From contig JABIUG010000356.1 of assembly GCA_018700655.1 (NCBI GenBank), positions 1-32,168 of the forward strand: a DNA stretch of 32,168 nt, given 5' to 3'. The DNA is from Rhodospirillaceae bacterium (GTDB lineage: Bacteria > Pseudomonadota > Alphaproteobacteria > SP197). Positions 7,370 through 14,418 of the stretch are shown here, one piece after another (positions within the stretch are counted from its first letter, which is position 1; each line of letters begins with the position of its first letter). Under the pieces are notes generated by a model that was not told where the DNA came from, searched no databases, and saw nothing but the letters and a program-made list of their open reading frames with translations. A program made the translations under genes and the position numbers.

Positions 7370-8497
7370 GTGAGCGCTGACGCAGATCTTCTGACGACGC
7401 CCCTGAATGACCTGCACCGCGAGCTCGGTGCCCGCATGGTGCCTTTTGCCGGCTATGCCATGCCGGTGCAGTACCCCGCCGGTATCCTTGAGGAACACAA
7501 ACACGCCCGGACCCAAGCGGGACTGTTCGATGTCTCCCACATGGGCCAGGTGCGAATCACCGCCAAGGGCGGCGCACCGCTCGACGATGCCGCGGCGGCG
7601 CTTGAGCGCCTGGTGCCGGCCGATATGCGCAACCTCAAGCCGGGACGCCAGCGCTATACCCAGTTCACCAATGCCGGGGGCGGCATTCTCGATGACCTGA
7701 TGGTGAACTGCATGGGCGATCACCTCTACATGGTGGTCAATGCCGGGACCAAGGGCGACGACATCGCACTGCTGCAGGCTGGGATCGGCGATACCTGCGA
7801 GATAGAAGTGCTGGAATCGCGAGCCCTGGTCGCGTTGCAGGGCCCCAAAGCAGTTGCCGTCCTTGCCCGGCTGATCCCAGAGGTCGCACAACTTTCGTTC
7901 ATGCAGGCCGCGACCTGGACACTTGATGGCGAGCGCCTGCTGATCAGCCGCTCGGGTTACACCGGCGAGGATGGCTGCGAGATTTCCGTGCCCGGCCATG
8001 CGGCCGAAGCCTTTGTGCGCCGGTTGCTCGGCGAGGACGAGGTTGCACCCGTGGGGCTTGGCGCGCGTGACAGTCTGCGCCTGGAAGCCGGTCTGTGCCT
8101 CTATGGCCACGACATCGACACGACCACGACGCCGGTCGAGGCCGGTTTGACCTGGTCGATCCAGAAGCGCCGCCGCGAGGAAGGCGGTTTTCCCGGCGCC
8201 GACATTATCCAGAGACAGATAACCGAGGGGCCGCCCAGGCGTCGCGTCGGGTTGAAGCCCGAAGGCGGGGCGCCGGTGCGTGAAGGTGCCGCGATCCGCG
8301 AGCCCGGTGGCGAGGCCATCGGCGTCGTCACCAGTGGTGGTTTTGGCGCAACGGTCGGCGGGCCGGTGGCGATGGGTTATGTAAGAAACGATCTGGCGGC
8401 GCCTGGTACGGCGCTGGAACTGGATTTGCGGGGCAAGGGTGTGGCTGCGGAAGTGGTGGCAATGCCCTTTGTTCCACCGGGATTTCACAGAAAATAG
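7370..8497 (+). CDS. gcvT: aminomethyltransferase, glycine cleavage T protein
   Basis: A 375-residue T protein that moves the methylene group from lipoyl-bound aminomethyl to tetrahydrofolate, releasing ammonia. Family features: LNDLHRELGARMVPFAGYAMP at the N-terminus, GLFDVSHMGQ, YTQFTNAGGGILDDLMV (folate site region), SRSGYTGEDGCEI and ARDSLRLEAGLCLYGHD, then the C-terminal barrel ending FVPPGFHRK. The frame is open to a TTG at 7346, but GTG at 7370 has GGAGGA six bases upstream and gives the usual N-terminus, so it is preferred. It is the first gene of gcvT-gcvH-gcvPA-gcvPB, under the glycine riboswitch. Confidence 0.97.
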   Translation: MSADADLLTTPLNDLHRELGARMVPFAGYAMPVQYPAGILEEHKHARTQAGLFDVSHMGQVRITAKGGAPLDDAAAALERLVPADMRNLKPGRQRYTQFTNAGGGILDDLMVNCMGDHLYMVVNAGTKGDDIALLQAGIGDTCEIEVLESRALVALQGPKAVAVLARLIPEVAQLSFMQAATWTLDGERLLISRSGYTGEDGCEISVPGHAAEAFVRRLLGEDEVAPVGLGARDSLRLEAGLCLYGHDIDTTTTPVEAGLTWSIQKRRREEGGFPGADIIQRQITEGPPRRRVGLKPEGGAPVREGAAIREPGGEAIGVVTSGGFGATVGGPVAMGYVRNDLAAPGTALELDLRGKGVAAEVVAMPFVPPGFHRK

Positions 8498-8523
8498 AGC
8501 AACGGCTCAAGGGAGGCCTAACA

Positions 8524-8901
8524 ATGAGCGACAGGCTTTACAGCAAGGACCATGAATGGATCGAGATGGACGGCGATATTGCGACCGTGGGCATCTCTGA
8601 ACACGCGCAGGAGCAATTGGGCGATGTCGTGTTCGTCGAATTGCCTGATATCGGGCGCAGTCTCTCGCAGAACGAAGAGGCCGGTGTCGTCGAGTCGGTC
8701 AAGGCGGCGAGCGAGCTCTACGCGCCGCTTGCCGGTGAGATTGTCGAGGTCAACGAGACCCTGGTCGATGACCCGGCCCAGGTGAATGCTGACCCATACG
8801 GCAATGGCTGGTTCATGCGGGTCCGCATCGACGACACCGGGCAACTCGATGGCTTGATGGATGAGGAAGCCTATCAGGAGTTTCTTGCGGAGCTTGAGTG
8901 A
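8524..8901 (+). CDS. gcvH: glycine cleavage system H protein
   Basis: A 125-residue lipoyl carrier that shuttles the aminomethyl group between the P, T and L proteins. The lipoylated lysine is K60 in ESVKAASELYAP, within the biotinyl/lipoyl hairpin fold; the N-terminus RLYSKDHEWIE and the C-terminal GNGWFMRVRI are typical. The ATG at 8524 follows GGAGG. It lies 26 bases after gcvT, and its TGA shares one base with the gcvPA ATG (TGATG), implying coupled translation. Confidence 0.97.
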   Translation: MSDRLYSKDHEWIEMDGDIATVGISEHAQEQLGDVVFVELPDIGRSLSQNEEAGVVESVKAASELYAPLAGEIVEVNETLVDDPAQVNADPYGNGWFMRVRIDDTGQLDGLMDEEAYQEFLAELE

Positions 8902-10247
8902 TGCGATATCTGCCCCAGACCGATGCCGACCGTGCCGAGATGCTTGCGCTGATCGGGGCTGCCAGCATTGACGATCTTTATGTCGATGTGCCGCGTTCGG
9001 CCTGGCTTGATGGGCCGGTGGATCTGCCGCCCCATCAGGGTGAGCTGCAGGTCGAACGTGCGATGGCTGCGATGGCCGGGAAGAACCTGCATGGCGGCAA
9101 TGCACCGTTTTTTGTCGGTTGCGGCGCCTATCGCCACCACGTCCCGGCTTCGGTCGATGCCCTGATCCAGCGCGGCGAGTTCCTCACCTCCTACACCCCC
9201 TACCAGCCCGAGGTGAGCCAGGGCACGTTGCAGATGCTGTTTGAGTTCCAGACCATGGTCGCGATGCTGACCGGGATGGATGTCGCCAATGCCTCGATGT
9301 ACGACGGCGCATCCGGGACGGCAGAGGCGGTGCTGATGGCCAACCGGTCCACGCGTCGCCATCGTGCGGTGCTCTCGGGCGGTCTTCATCCCCATTACCG
9401 CGAGGCGGTCGAGACCTATGCACGTTATGGCGATTTTGAGATCGCCAGCCAGACGCTTGTTCCAGACGGCGTCGAAGATCTCGCCTCCCTGATTGATGAT
9501 TCCACGAGTTGTGTGGTCGTCCAGACGCCCGACATCATGGGCCGCCTGCATGATTTGCGTGGGCTCGCCGAGGCGTGCCATGCGGCGGGCGCGTTGCTGG
9601 TTGTCGTTGTGACCGAGATCGTCTCGCTCGGACTTGTGCGTTCGCCGGGCGACATGGGTGCCGACATCGTGGTCTGCGAGGGCCAGTCGATCGGCAACCC
9701 GATGGGTTTTGGCGGGCCCTATCTCGGGCTCTTTGCGACACGCGACAAATACGTGCGCCAGATGCCCGGGCGCCTGGTCGGCGAGACCGCCGATTCCGAC
9801 GGCAAGCGCGGTTATGTGCTCACGCTTTCAACCCGTGAACAGCATATCCGCCGCGAAAAGGCGACCAGCAACATCTGCACCAATTCCGGTTTGTGCGCGC
9901 TGGCATTCACAATTCATCTCGCGCTGCTGGGCGAGGCCGGGATGATGCGGCTGGCCCGGCTCAATCACGAAGCAGCGCAACGCACGGCCGAGCGACTCGC
10001 GACGATCGACGGCGTTACGGTGCTCAACGAAAGTTATTTCAACGAGTTCACGGTTCGACTTTCGCGACCGGCAGCAGACGTGATCGATGCCCTGGTTGAA
10101 CGCGGTGTGCTCGGCGGTGTGCCGATTTCACGTTTTGAGCCCGATAACGGAGAACTGGCGGATCTGATGGTCGTCGCCGCGACAGAAATGACCACGGTCG
10201 AGGAGATTGATGCCCTGGGCAACGCTCTTGCGGAGGTTCTGTCATGA
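8901..10247 (+). CDS. gcvPA: glycine dehydrogenase (decarboxylating) subunit 1
   Basis: A 448-residue N-terminal-type half of the P protein, which decarboxylates glycine with PLP as an alpha2beta2 complex with GcvPB. Recognisable segments: MRYLPQTDADRAEML at the N-terminus, FFVGCGAYRHHVPASVD, SYTPYQPEVSQGTLQMLFEFQ, NASMYDGASGTAEA and GFGGPYLGLFAT. As expected for this subunit, it lacks the PLP-binding lysine motif, which lies in GcvPB. The ATG at 8901 is preferred over the GTG one codon earlier. A four-base ATGA overlap leads into gcvPB. Split P proteins occur in many bacteria, whereas E. coli has one fused chain. Confidence 0.96.
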   Translation: MRYLPQTDADRAEMLALIGAASIDDLYVDVPRSAWLDGPVDLPPHQGELQVERAMAAMAGKNLHGGNAPFFVGCGAYRHHVPASVDALIQRGEFLTSYTPYQPEVSQGTLQMLFEFQTMVAMLTGMDVANASMYDGASGTAEAVLMANRSTRRHRAVLSGGLHPHYREAVETYARYGDFEIASQTLVPDGVEDLASLIDDSTSCVVVQTPDIMGRLHDLRGLAEACHAAGALLVVVVTEIVSLGLVRSPGDMGADIVVCEGQSIGNPMGFGGPYLGLFATRDKYVRQMPGRLVGETADSDGKRGYVLTLSTREQHIRREKATSNICTNSGLCALAFTIHLALLGEAGMMRLARLNHEAAQRTAERLATIDGVTVLNESYFNEFTVRLSRPAADVIDALVERGVLGGVPISRFEPDNGELADLMVVAATEMTTVEEIDALGNALAEVLS

Positions 10248-11746
10248 CCATGGTGACCTCTTCGGGCCATCGCGGCCTTGTCATGGATGAACCACTGTTG
10301 TTTGAGCAGAGCGCCGAAGGCCGCACCGGAGTCGATCTGGAAGCGCCCGAAGGCCGCCCCTTGAAACTGGGCGGGCTGGAGCGCGAAGCCCCGATCGGCC
10401 TGCCCGGTCTTTCCGAGCCCCAGGTCGTGCGTCACTACACCCGCCTCTCACAGAAAAACTATGCGATCGATGCCGGGTTTTACCCGTTGGGTTCCTGCAC
10501 GATGAAACATAATCCCCGGCTCAACGAAAAGGTCGTGCGGATGCCCGGGTTCGCGATGGCGCACCCGATGCAGCCCCAGCAGACCGTACAGGGTTGTCTG
10601 GAGCTGATTTCGACCCTAGCGCACTGGCTGACAACCATGACCGGTATGCCCGGCGTTGCGATGTCGCCCGCCGCCGGTGCCCATGGCGAGCTCGCCGGGC
10701 TGATGACGATCCGTGCCGCACTGACGGACCGTGGCGATGCGCGCAAGCGCGTGCTGGTGCCCGAATCGGCCCACGGAACCAACCCGGCTACAGCGGCCCT
10801 GTGCGATTACAAGGTCGAGTCGATCCCGGCCAACGAACGCGGCCGGATTGATATCGAGGCGCTCAAGGAAGCGCTCGATGAGGATGTCGCCGCCCTGATG
10901 CTGACCAACCCCAACACCTGCGGCCTGTTCGAAGATGAGGTCGTTGAAGTCGCCAGGCTGGTCCATGACGCCGGTGCGTTTTTCTATGCTGATGGCGCCA
11001 ACTTCAACGCCATTGTCGGGCGGGTACGTCCGGGCGACCTGGGTGTCGATGCCATGCACATCAACCTCCACAAGACATTCTCCACACCCCATGGCGGCGG
11101 CGGGCCGGGCAGTGGCCCGGTGGTGCTTTCGGAACCATTGTTGCCGTTCGCGCCGCTTCCCTATGTCGTCGTCGATGGCGAGGGCTGGCGTCTGGTCGAA
11201 CATGACGACACCGGCAAGTCATTCGGGCGGCTGCGCAGCTTTCACGGCCAGATGGGCATGTTCGTGCGTGCCCTTGCCTACATGATGAGCCATGGCTCGG
11301 ACGGTCTGCGCCAGGTCGCAGAGGATGCCGTGCTCAACGCCAACTATATCATGGCCAGGTTGAAGGGCGCTTATAACGCCCCTTTCCCGGGGCCCTGCAT
11401 GCACGAGTGCCTGTTCGACGACCATTCACTGAAAGATACCGGGGTCAGCACGCTTGATCTGGCCAAGGCCATGATCGACGAGGGTTTCCACCCGATGACG
11501 ATGTATTTCCCGCTGGTCGTTCACGGCGCGATGCTGATCGAGCCGACCGAGACCGAAAGCCGCCAGAGCCTCGACCTCTTCTGCGACAGCATGCTGCACC
11601 TGATGGAACGGGCCAAGGCGGGTGACGCCGAATGGTTCCACAATGCGCCTTATCTGGCGCCCTGGAGCCGTCTGGACGAAACCGCAGCCGCGCGCCGTCC
11701 GGTGCTGACCTGGAAACCCGCAGCAGAGACCAACCGGGCAGTTTGA
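10244..11746 (+). CDS. gcvPB: glycine dehydrogenase (decarboxylating) subunit 2
   Basis: A 500-residue C-terminal-type half of the glycine decarboxylase. The PLP-binding lysine is K277 in HINLHKTFSTPHGGGGPGSG. Other hallmarks are FYPLGSCTMKHNPRLNE, SPAAGAHGELAGL, PESAHGTNPATAA, MLTNPNTCGLFE and FFYADGANFNAIVG. CGGAGG lies just upstream of the ATG, which overlaps the gcvPA stop. It is the last gene of the operon; a terminator-like hairpin follows 24 bases after the stop. The L protein (dihydrolipoamide dehydrogenase) is not in the window, as is usual, since it is shared with other complexes. Confidence 0.97.
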   Translation: MTMVTSSGHRGLVMDEPLLFEQSAEGRTGVDLEAPEGRPLKLGGLEREAPIGLPGLSEPQVVRHYTRLSQKNYAIDAGFYPLGSCTMKHNPRLNEKVVRMPGFAMAHPMQPQQTVQGCLELISTLAHWLTTMTGMPGVAMSPAAGAHGELAGLMTIRAALTDRGDARKRVLVPESAHGTNPATAALCDYKVESIPANERGRIDIEALKEALDEDVAALMLTNPNTCGLFEDEVVEVARLVHDAGAFFYADGANFNAIVGRVRPGDLGVDAMHINLHKTFSTPHGGGGPGSGPVVLSEPLLPFAPLPYVVVDGEGWRLVEHDDTGKSFGRLRSFHGQMGMFVRALAYMMSHGSDGLRQVAEDAVLNANYIMARLKGAYNAPFPGPCMHECLFDDHSLKDTGVSTLDLAKAMIDEGFHPMTMYFPLVVHGAMLIEPTETESRQSLDLFCDSMLHLMERAKAGDAEWFHNAPYLAPWSRLDETAAARRPVLTWKPAAETNRAV

Positions 11747-11769
11747 CAGCCCGAACAGCGGACAAAGAA

Positions 11770-11802
11770 AAGGGCGCCCGCGTTGCCGCGAAGCGCCCCC
11801 TT
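11770..11802. terminator. bidirectional terminator between gcvPB and atpF
   Basis: The arms AAGGGCGC (11770-11777) and GCGCCCCCTT (11793-11802) pair with a small bulge, with a further CGCG/CGCG pair inside. The A-rich 5' flank (AAAGAAAA) gives a T-run on the minus strand, so it fits termination of the atp operon best, and it sits between two convergent operons. Confidence 0.65.
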
Positions 11803-11827
11803 CGTTCCGGTGCCCCCCGGAGTAGTT

Positions 11828-12319
11828 TCAGTGCAGGCGTTTGCCGATTTCGCTGATCGCGTCCTCGACCAGCTTGGCCTGTTCGGCCTCGCCGATCTTG
11901 TCGTCGAGCAGCTTGCGGGTTGCCTTCAATGCCAGTTCGACAGCGGCCGAGCGAACTTCGCGTACGGCATCTGATTCGGCCTGGCCGATCCGGTCGAGCG
12001 CCAACTGGCGGCGACGTGAGACCTGGTGTTCGAGTTCTTCGGCGGCACGGCGCGACAGGCGTTCGGCCTCTTCGCGGGCATGAGCCACGATGCCTTCGGC
12101 TTCCTTCTCGGCCTCGCGCTGCTTGCGTTCGTAGGATGCCAGGAGCTCCTGGGCTTCCTCACGAAGTTGGCGGGCGTGGTCGAGTTCGTCGGCAATCTTC
12201 TGGCTGCGGGCATCAAGGCCGCCCACGATCATCTTCGACGCCGGCTTCCAGGCAATGCCGATAGCGATGAAGAAGGCAATCGCGACCCAGAATGCGGGAT
12301 CGTTGATGTATGCGTCCAT
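11828..12319 (-). CDS. atpF: F0F1 ATP synthase subunit b
   Basis: A 163-residue peripheral-stalk subunit with one N-terminal membrane segment (residues about 9-27, PAFWVAIAFFIAIGIAWKP) and a long charged coiled coil (RSQKIADELDHARQLREEAQ to about residue 150). It holds the F1 head still against the rotating c-ring. It is last in the F0 operon, two bases after atpF'. The presence of both b and b' genes implies a heterodimeric stalk, as in alphaproteobacteria, cyanobacteria and chloroplasts. Confidence 0.95.
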   Translation of the reverse strand: MDAYINDPAFWVAIAFFIAIGIAWKPASKMIVGGLDARSQKIADELDHARQLREEAQELLASYERKQREAEKEAEGIVAHAREEAERLSRRAAEELEHQVSRRRQLALDRIGQAESDAVREVRSAAVELALKATRKLLDDKIGEAEQAKLVEDAISEIGKRLH

Positions 12320-12321
12320 GA

Positions 12322-12807
12322 TCAGGCCTCTCTCGCCGCGGCGACCGCACGGGCGACGTCGTCGTCGCTGACATCGACACCGATCAGCTTGGAGGTTGCC
12401 TCACGCGCTGCATCGGCTGCCATGGTGGTCAGATTGTCCATGGCATCGGACTTTGCAGCGGTGATCGAACGCTGGGCTTCCTCGATCTGGCCGGCGATTT
12501 CGCCATCCAGTTCGTGGTTGCGTGCTTCAGCGGCCTTGGAACCGGCCACAGCCGCTTCGGCGATTGCGCCGTGCGCAGCCGAACGGGCACCGACCAGGGA
12601 AGCTTCATAGGCTTCCAGGGCAGCATCGGCGTTCGACTTTGCTTTTTCGGCCGCGTCGAGATCTGTCTCGATCTTCTCCTTGCGCTCCGCCAGGATCCCG
12701 CCGATGCGGGGCAGGGCGAAAAACGCCATCACCAGATAAAGGGTGATGAAGCAGACGGCGAGCCAGAAGAACTGCGGCAGAAAGTGCCAGAACTCTAACT
12801 GAGGCAT
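12322..12807 (-). CDS. atpF': F0F1 ATP synthase subunit b'
   Basis: A 161-residue second stalk subunit. It starts MPQLEFWHFLPQFFWLAVCF, with a membrane helix at about residues 10-30, followed by LPRIGGILAERKEKIETDLDAAEKAK, the b' signature, and an alanine-rich coiled coil. The frame is open for 48 more codons upstream, but that stretch crosses the atpE-atpF' spacer; the ATG at 12805-12807, with AGGAAGG upstream, gives the family length. It also goes by atpG or atpF2 in some annotations. Confidence 0.94.
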   Translation of the reverse strand: MPQLEFWHFLPQFFWLAVCFITLYLVMAFFALPRIGGILAERKEKIETDLDAAEKAKSNADAALEAYEASLVGARSAAHGAIAEAAVAGSKAAEARNHELDGEIAGQIEEAQRSITAAKSDAMDNLTTMAADAAREATSKLIGVDVSDDDVARAVAAAREA

Positions 12808-12828
12808 GGGCTTCGAGCCTTCCTGTTC

Positions 12829-12867
12829 AAAAAGACGATGCGCCGCTCCGGGGGTCCGGAACGGCGC
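12829..12867 (-). terminator. intercistronic hairpin after atpE (attenuator or mRNA stabiliser)
   Basis: Arms GCGCCGCTCCGG (12840-12851) and CCGGAACGGCGC (12856-12867) form a 12-position stem with one mismatch and a 4-base loop, starting five bases after the atpE stop. In the transcript it is followed six bases later by five T residues (12829-12833). It lies in the 65-base atpE-atpF' gap. Confidence 0.7.
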
Positions 12868-12872
12868 GGCGA

Positions 12873-13100
12873 TCAGAACACGAAGAGTAGAAGAAGTGCG
12901 ATCAGCAGGGCGTAGAGCGCAACAGCTTCGACCAGCGCAAAGCCGATCCACATGAAGCCCTGTACGTTGCCCGCCGCGGCCGGGTTACGGCCAACCGATG
13001 AAATCATCGACGCGAAGATGTTGCCGATACCGGCACCAACTCCACCCAGGCCGATCACTGCCAGACCGGCACCAATGAGCTTTGCAGCTTCAGCTTCCAT
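12873..13100 (-). CDS. atpE: F0F1 ATP synthase subunit c
   Basis: A 75-residue two-helix proteolipid of the rotor ring. Helix one is glycine-rich (GAGLAVIGLGGVGAGIG), the polar loop holds RNP at residues 38-40, and helix two carries the proton-binding carboxylate E58 in FALVEAVALYALL. A Glu with no sodium-type polar ligand pattern suggests proton coupling, an inference only. AGGAC lies upstream of the ATG. A hairpin follows, consistent with the need for many c subunits per complex. Confidence 0.97.
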   Translation of the reverse strand: MEAEAAKLIGAGLAVIGLGGVGAGIGNIFASMISSVGRNPAAAGNVQGFMWIGFALVEAVALYALLIALLLLFVF

Positions 13101-13164
13101 GACCAAATGTCCTCTCTTCTTGCTTAACGAGATTCTCGTGTGACGACCGGATGGCCGCCGGTGA

Positions 13165-13926
13165 TTAGTGCATTTCCAGTGCGTCGTGCAGGTAGATGCA
13201 GCTAAGGACTGCAAAGACGTAGGCCTGCAGGAACGCAATGGCGAATTCCAGAATGGTGAGACCCACCACGGCAGCCATCGGGATGGCGCCGGGGATGATG
13301 TAGAAGGCGCCCAGCGGAGCAATGAAACCCGCAAAGACCTTCAGCATGGTGTGACCTGCCGTCAGGTTTGCGAACAGTCGCAAACCGAGGCTTACCGGGC
13401 GGATCAGGTAGCTCAGCACCTCGATGGGGATGACCAGAGGTGCAAGGAAGCCGGGAACGCCGGTGGGCAGGAAAAAGCCGAAGAAACCGATGCCGTGTTT
13501 CATAAAGCCGATGATCGTGACACCGATGAAAACGACAAACGCGAGGCCGAAGGTGACGACGATCTGGCTCGTCACGGTAAAGCTGTAGGGCAGCATGCCC
13601 AGCATGTTGCAGGCCAGAATGAACATGAACAGCGTGAAAACGAACGGGAAATAGGCCCGGCCGTCACTGCCGACATTGTCGCGAATCATGTTGGCGATGA
13701 ATTCGTAGGTGACTTCCACGAGCGACTGCATGCGGCCAGGCACCATCGCGCGCTTGCCGACAAACAGCGTGGTGAAGGCGATGACCAGAATGGTCGCCGC
13801 GAACATCCACAACGCCGCGTTGGTAATATGCAGTTCAAGGCCGCCGATGTTGATATCGACGAACTTCTCGACTGTGAACTGATAAAGCGGGCCGTGCCCG
13901 CCATCGCCTTGGGATTCAGTCGCCAC
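13165..13926 (-). CDS. atpB: F0F1 ATP synthase subunit a
   Basis: A 253-residue multi-helix membrane protein forming the proton half-channels beside the c-ring. The essential arginine is in SLGLRLFANLTAGHTML, and the last helices (LTILEFAIAFLQAYVFAVLSCIYLHDALEMH) match the family C-terminus. The N-terminal HGPLYQFTVEKFVDINIGG is typical of alphaproteobacteria. The GTG start at 13924-13926 overlaps the end of atpI by 11 bases; a longer in-frame version would run through atpI and is rejected. Confidence 0.95.
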   Translation of the reverse strand: MATESQGDGGHGPLYQFTVEKFVDINIGGLELHITNAALWMFAATILVIAFTTLFVGKRAMVPGRMQSLVEVTYEFIANMIRDNVGSDGRAYFPFVFTLFMFILACNMLGMLPYSFTVTSQIVVTFGLAFVVFIGVTIIGFMKHGIGFFGFFLPTGVPGFLAPLVIPIEVLSYLIRPVSLGLRLFANLTAGHTMLKVFAGFIAPLGAFYIIPGAIPMAAVVGLTILEFAIAFLQAYVFAVLSCIYLHDALEMH

Positions 13927-14272
13927 GCGTCGTCCCGTCCTTCTTGCCACTCTTCGGATCGCGAAGCGATCCGTGGGAAAATCCACTCACGGTCTTGTAG
14001 ACATTGATGAACCCGGCCCCCATGCCCATGACCAGAAAGATCATGATGAACAGGGGCGCGGTGCCCAACTCGCCGTCAATCCAGATACCCAGAAAAACAG
14101 ACACGCCCAACGCCGCAACCATCTCAACCGCCAGACGGATGGCCATGCCGTAACCGGATGCCATCGCACGTTTCTGGGCATCGGGCCGGTTGGCGGCCTG
14201 TTCCCGTTCGCGTGCTGCTGCAATCCGCTTCTGCAAATCGGAAAGATCAGGCGGATGGTCTTTTTTGGTCAT
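13916..14272 (-). CDS. atpI: AtpI-like F0 assembly protein
   Basis: A 118-residue protein with a charged N-terminus (MTKKDHPPDLSDLQKRIAAARERE) and two membrane helices (about residues 45-63, AIRLAVEMVAALGVSVFLG, and 72-92, APLFIMIFLVMGMGAGFIN), ending in KSGKKDGTTRGD. This is the AtpI/AtpZ-type layout found at the head of F0 operons, where the protein is thought to assist c-ring assembly or magnesium handling. A strong promoter lies about 50 bases upstream. Confidence 0.9.
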   Translation of the reverse strand: MTKKDHPPDLSDLQKRIAAAREREQAANRPDAQKRAMASGYGMAIRLAVEMVAALGVSVFLGIWIDGELGTAPLFIMIFLVMGMGAGFINVYKTVSGFSHGSLRDPKSGKKDGTTRGD

Positions 14273-14329
14273 GACCCCCGCTCTCCCGTCATGCGCGGCG
14301 CCCCCAAATCCGGGCGATAGAGCGCGCGA

Positions 14330-14358
14330 ACCATACGGACGGCCCCATGGCGTGTCAA
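14330..14358 (-). promoter_or_regulatory. sigma70-type promoter of the atp operon
   Basis: On the minus strand, a perfect TTGACA (14353-14358) is followed after exactly 17 bases by TATGGT (14330-14335; 4 of 6). Predicted transcription start is near 14323, about 50 bases before the atpI ATG. This is the best promoter in the window by consensus match. Confidence 0.75.
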
Positions 14359-14418
14359 GGACACGGGGCGACTCTTTCCAGGTCTAATTTTTTGTTATAT
14401 TTCAGATAGTTAGTCGCA

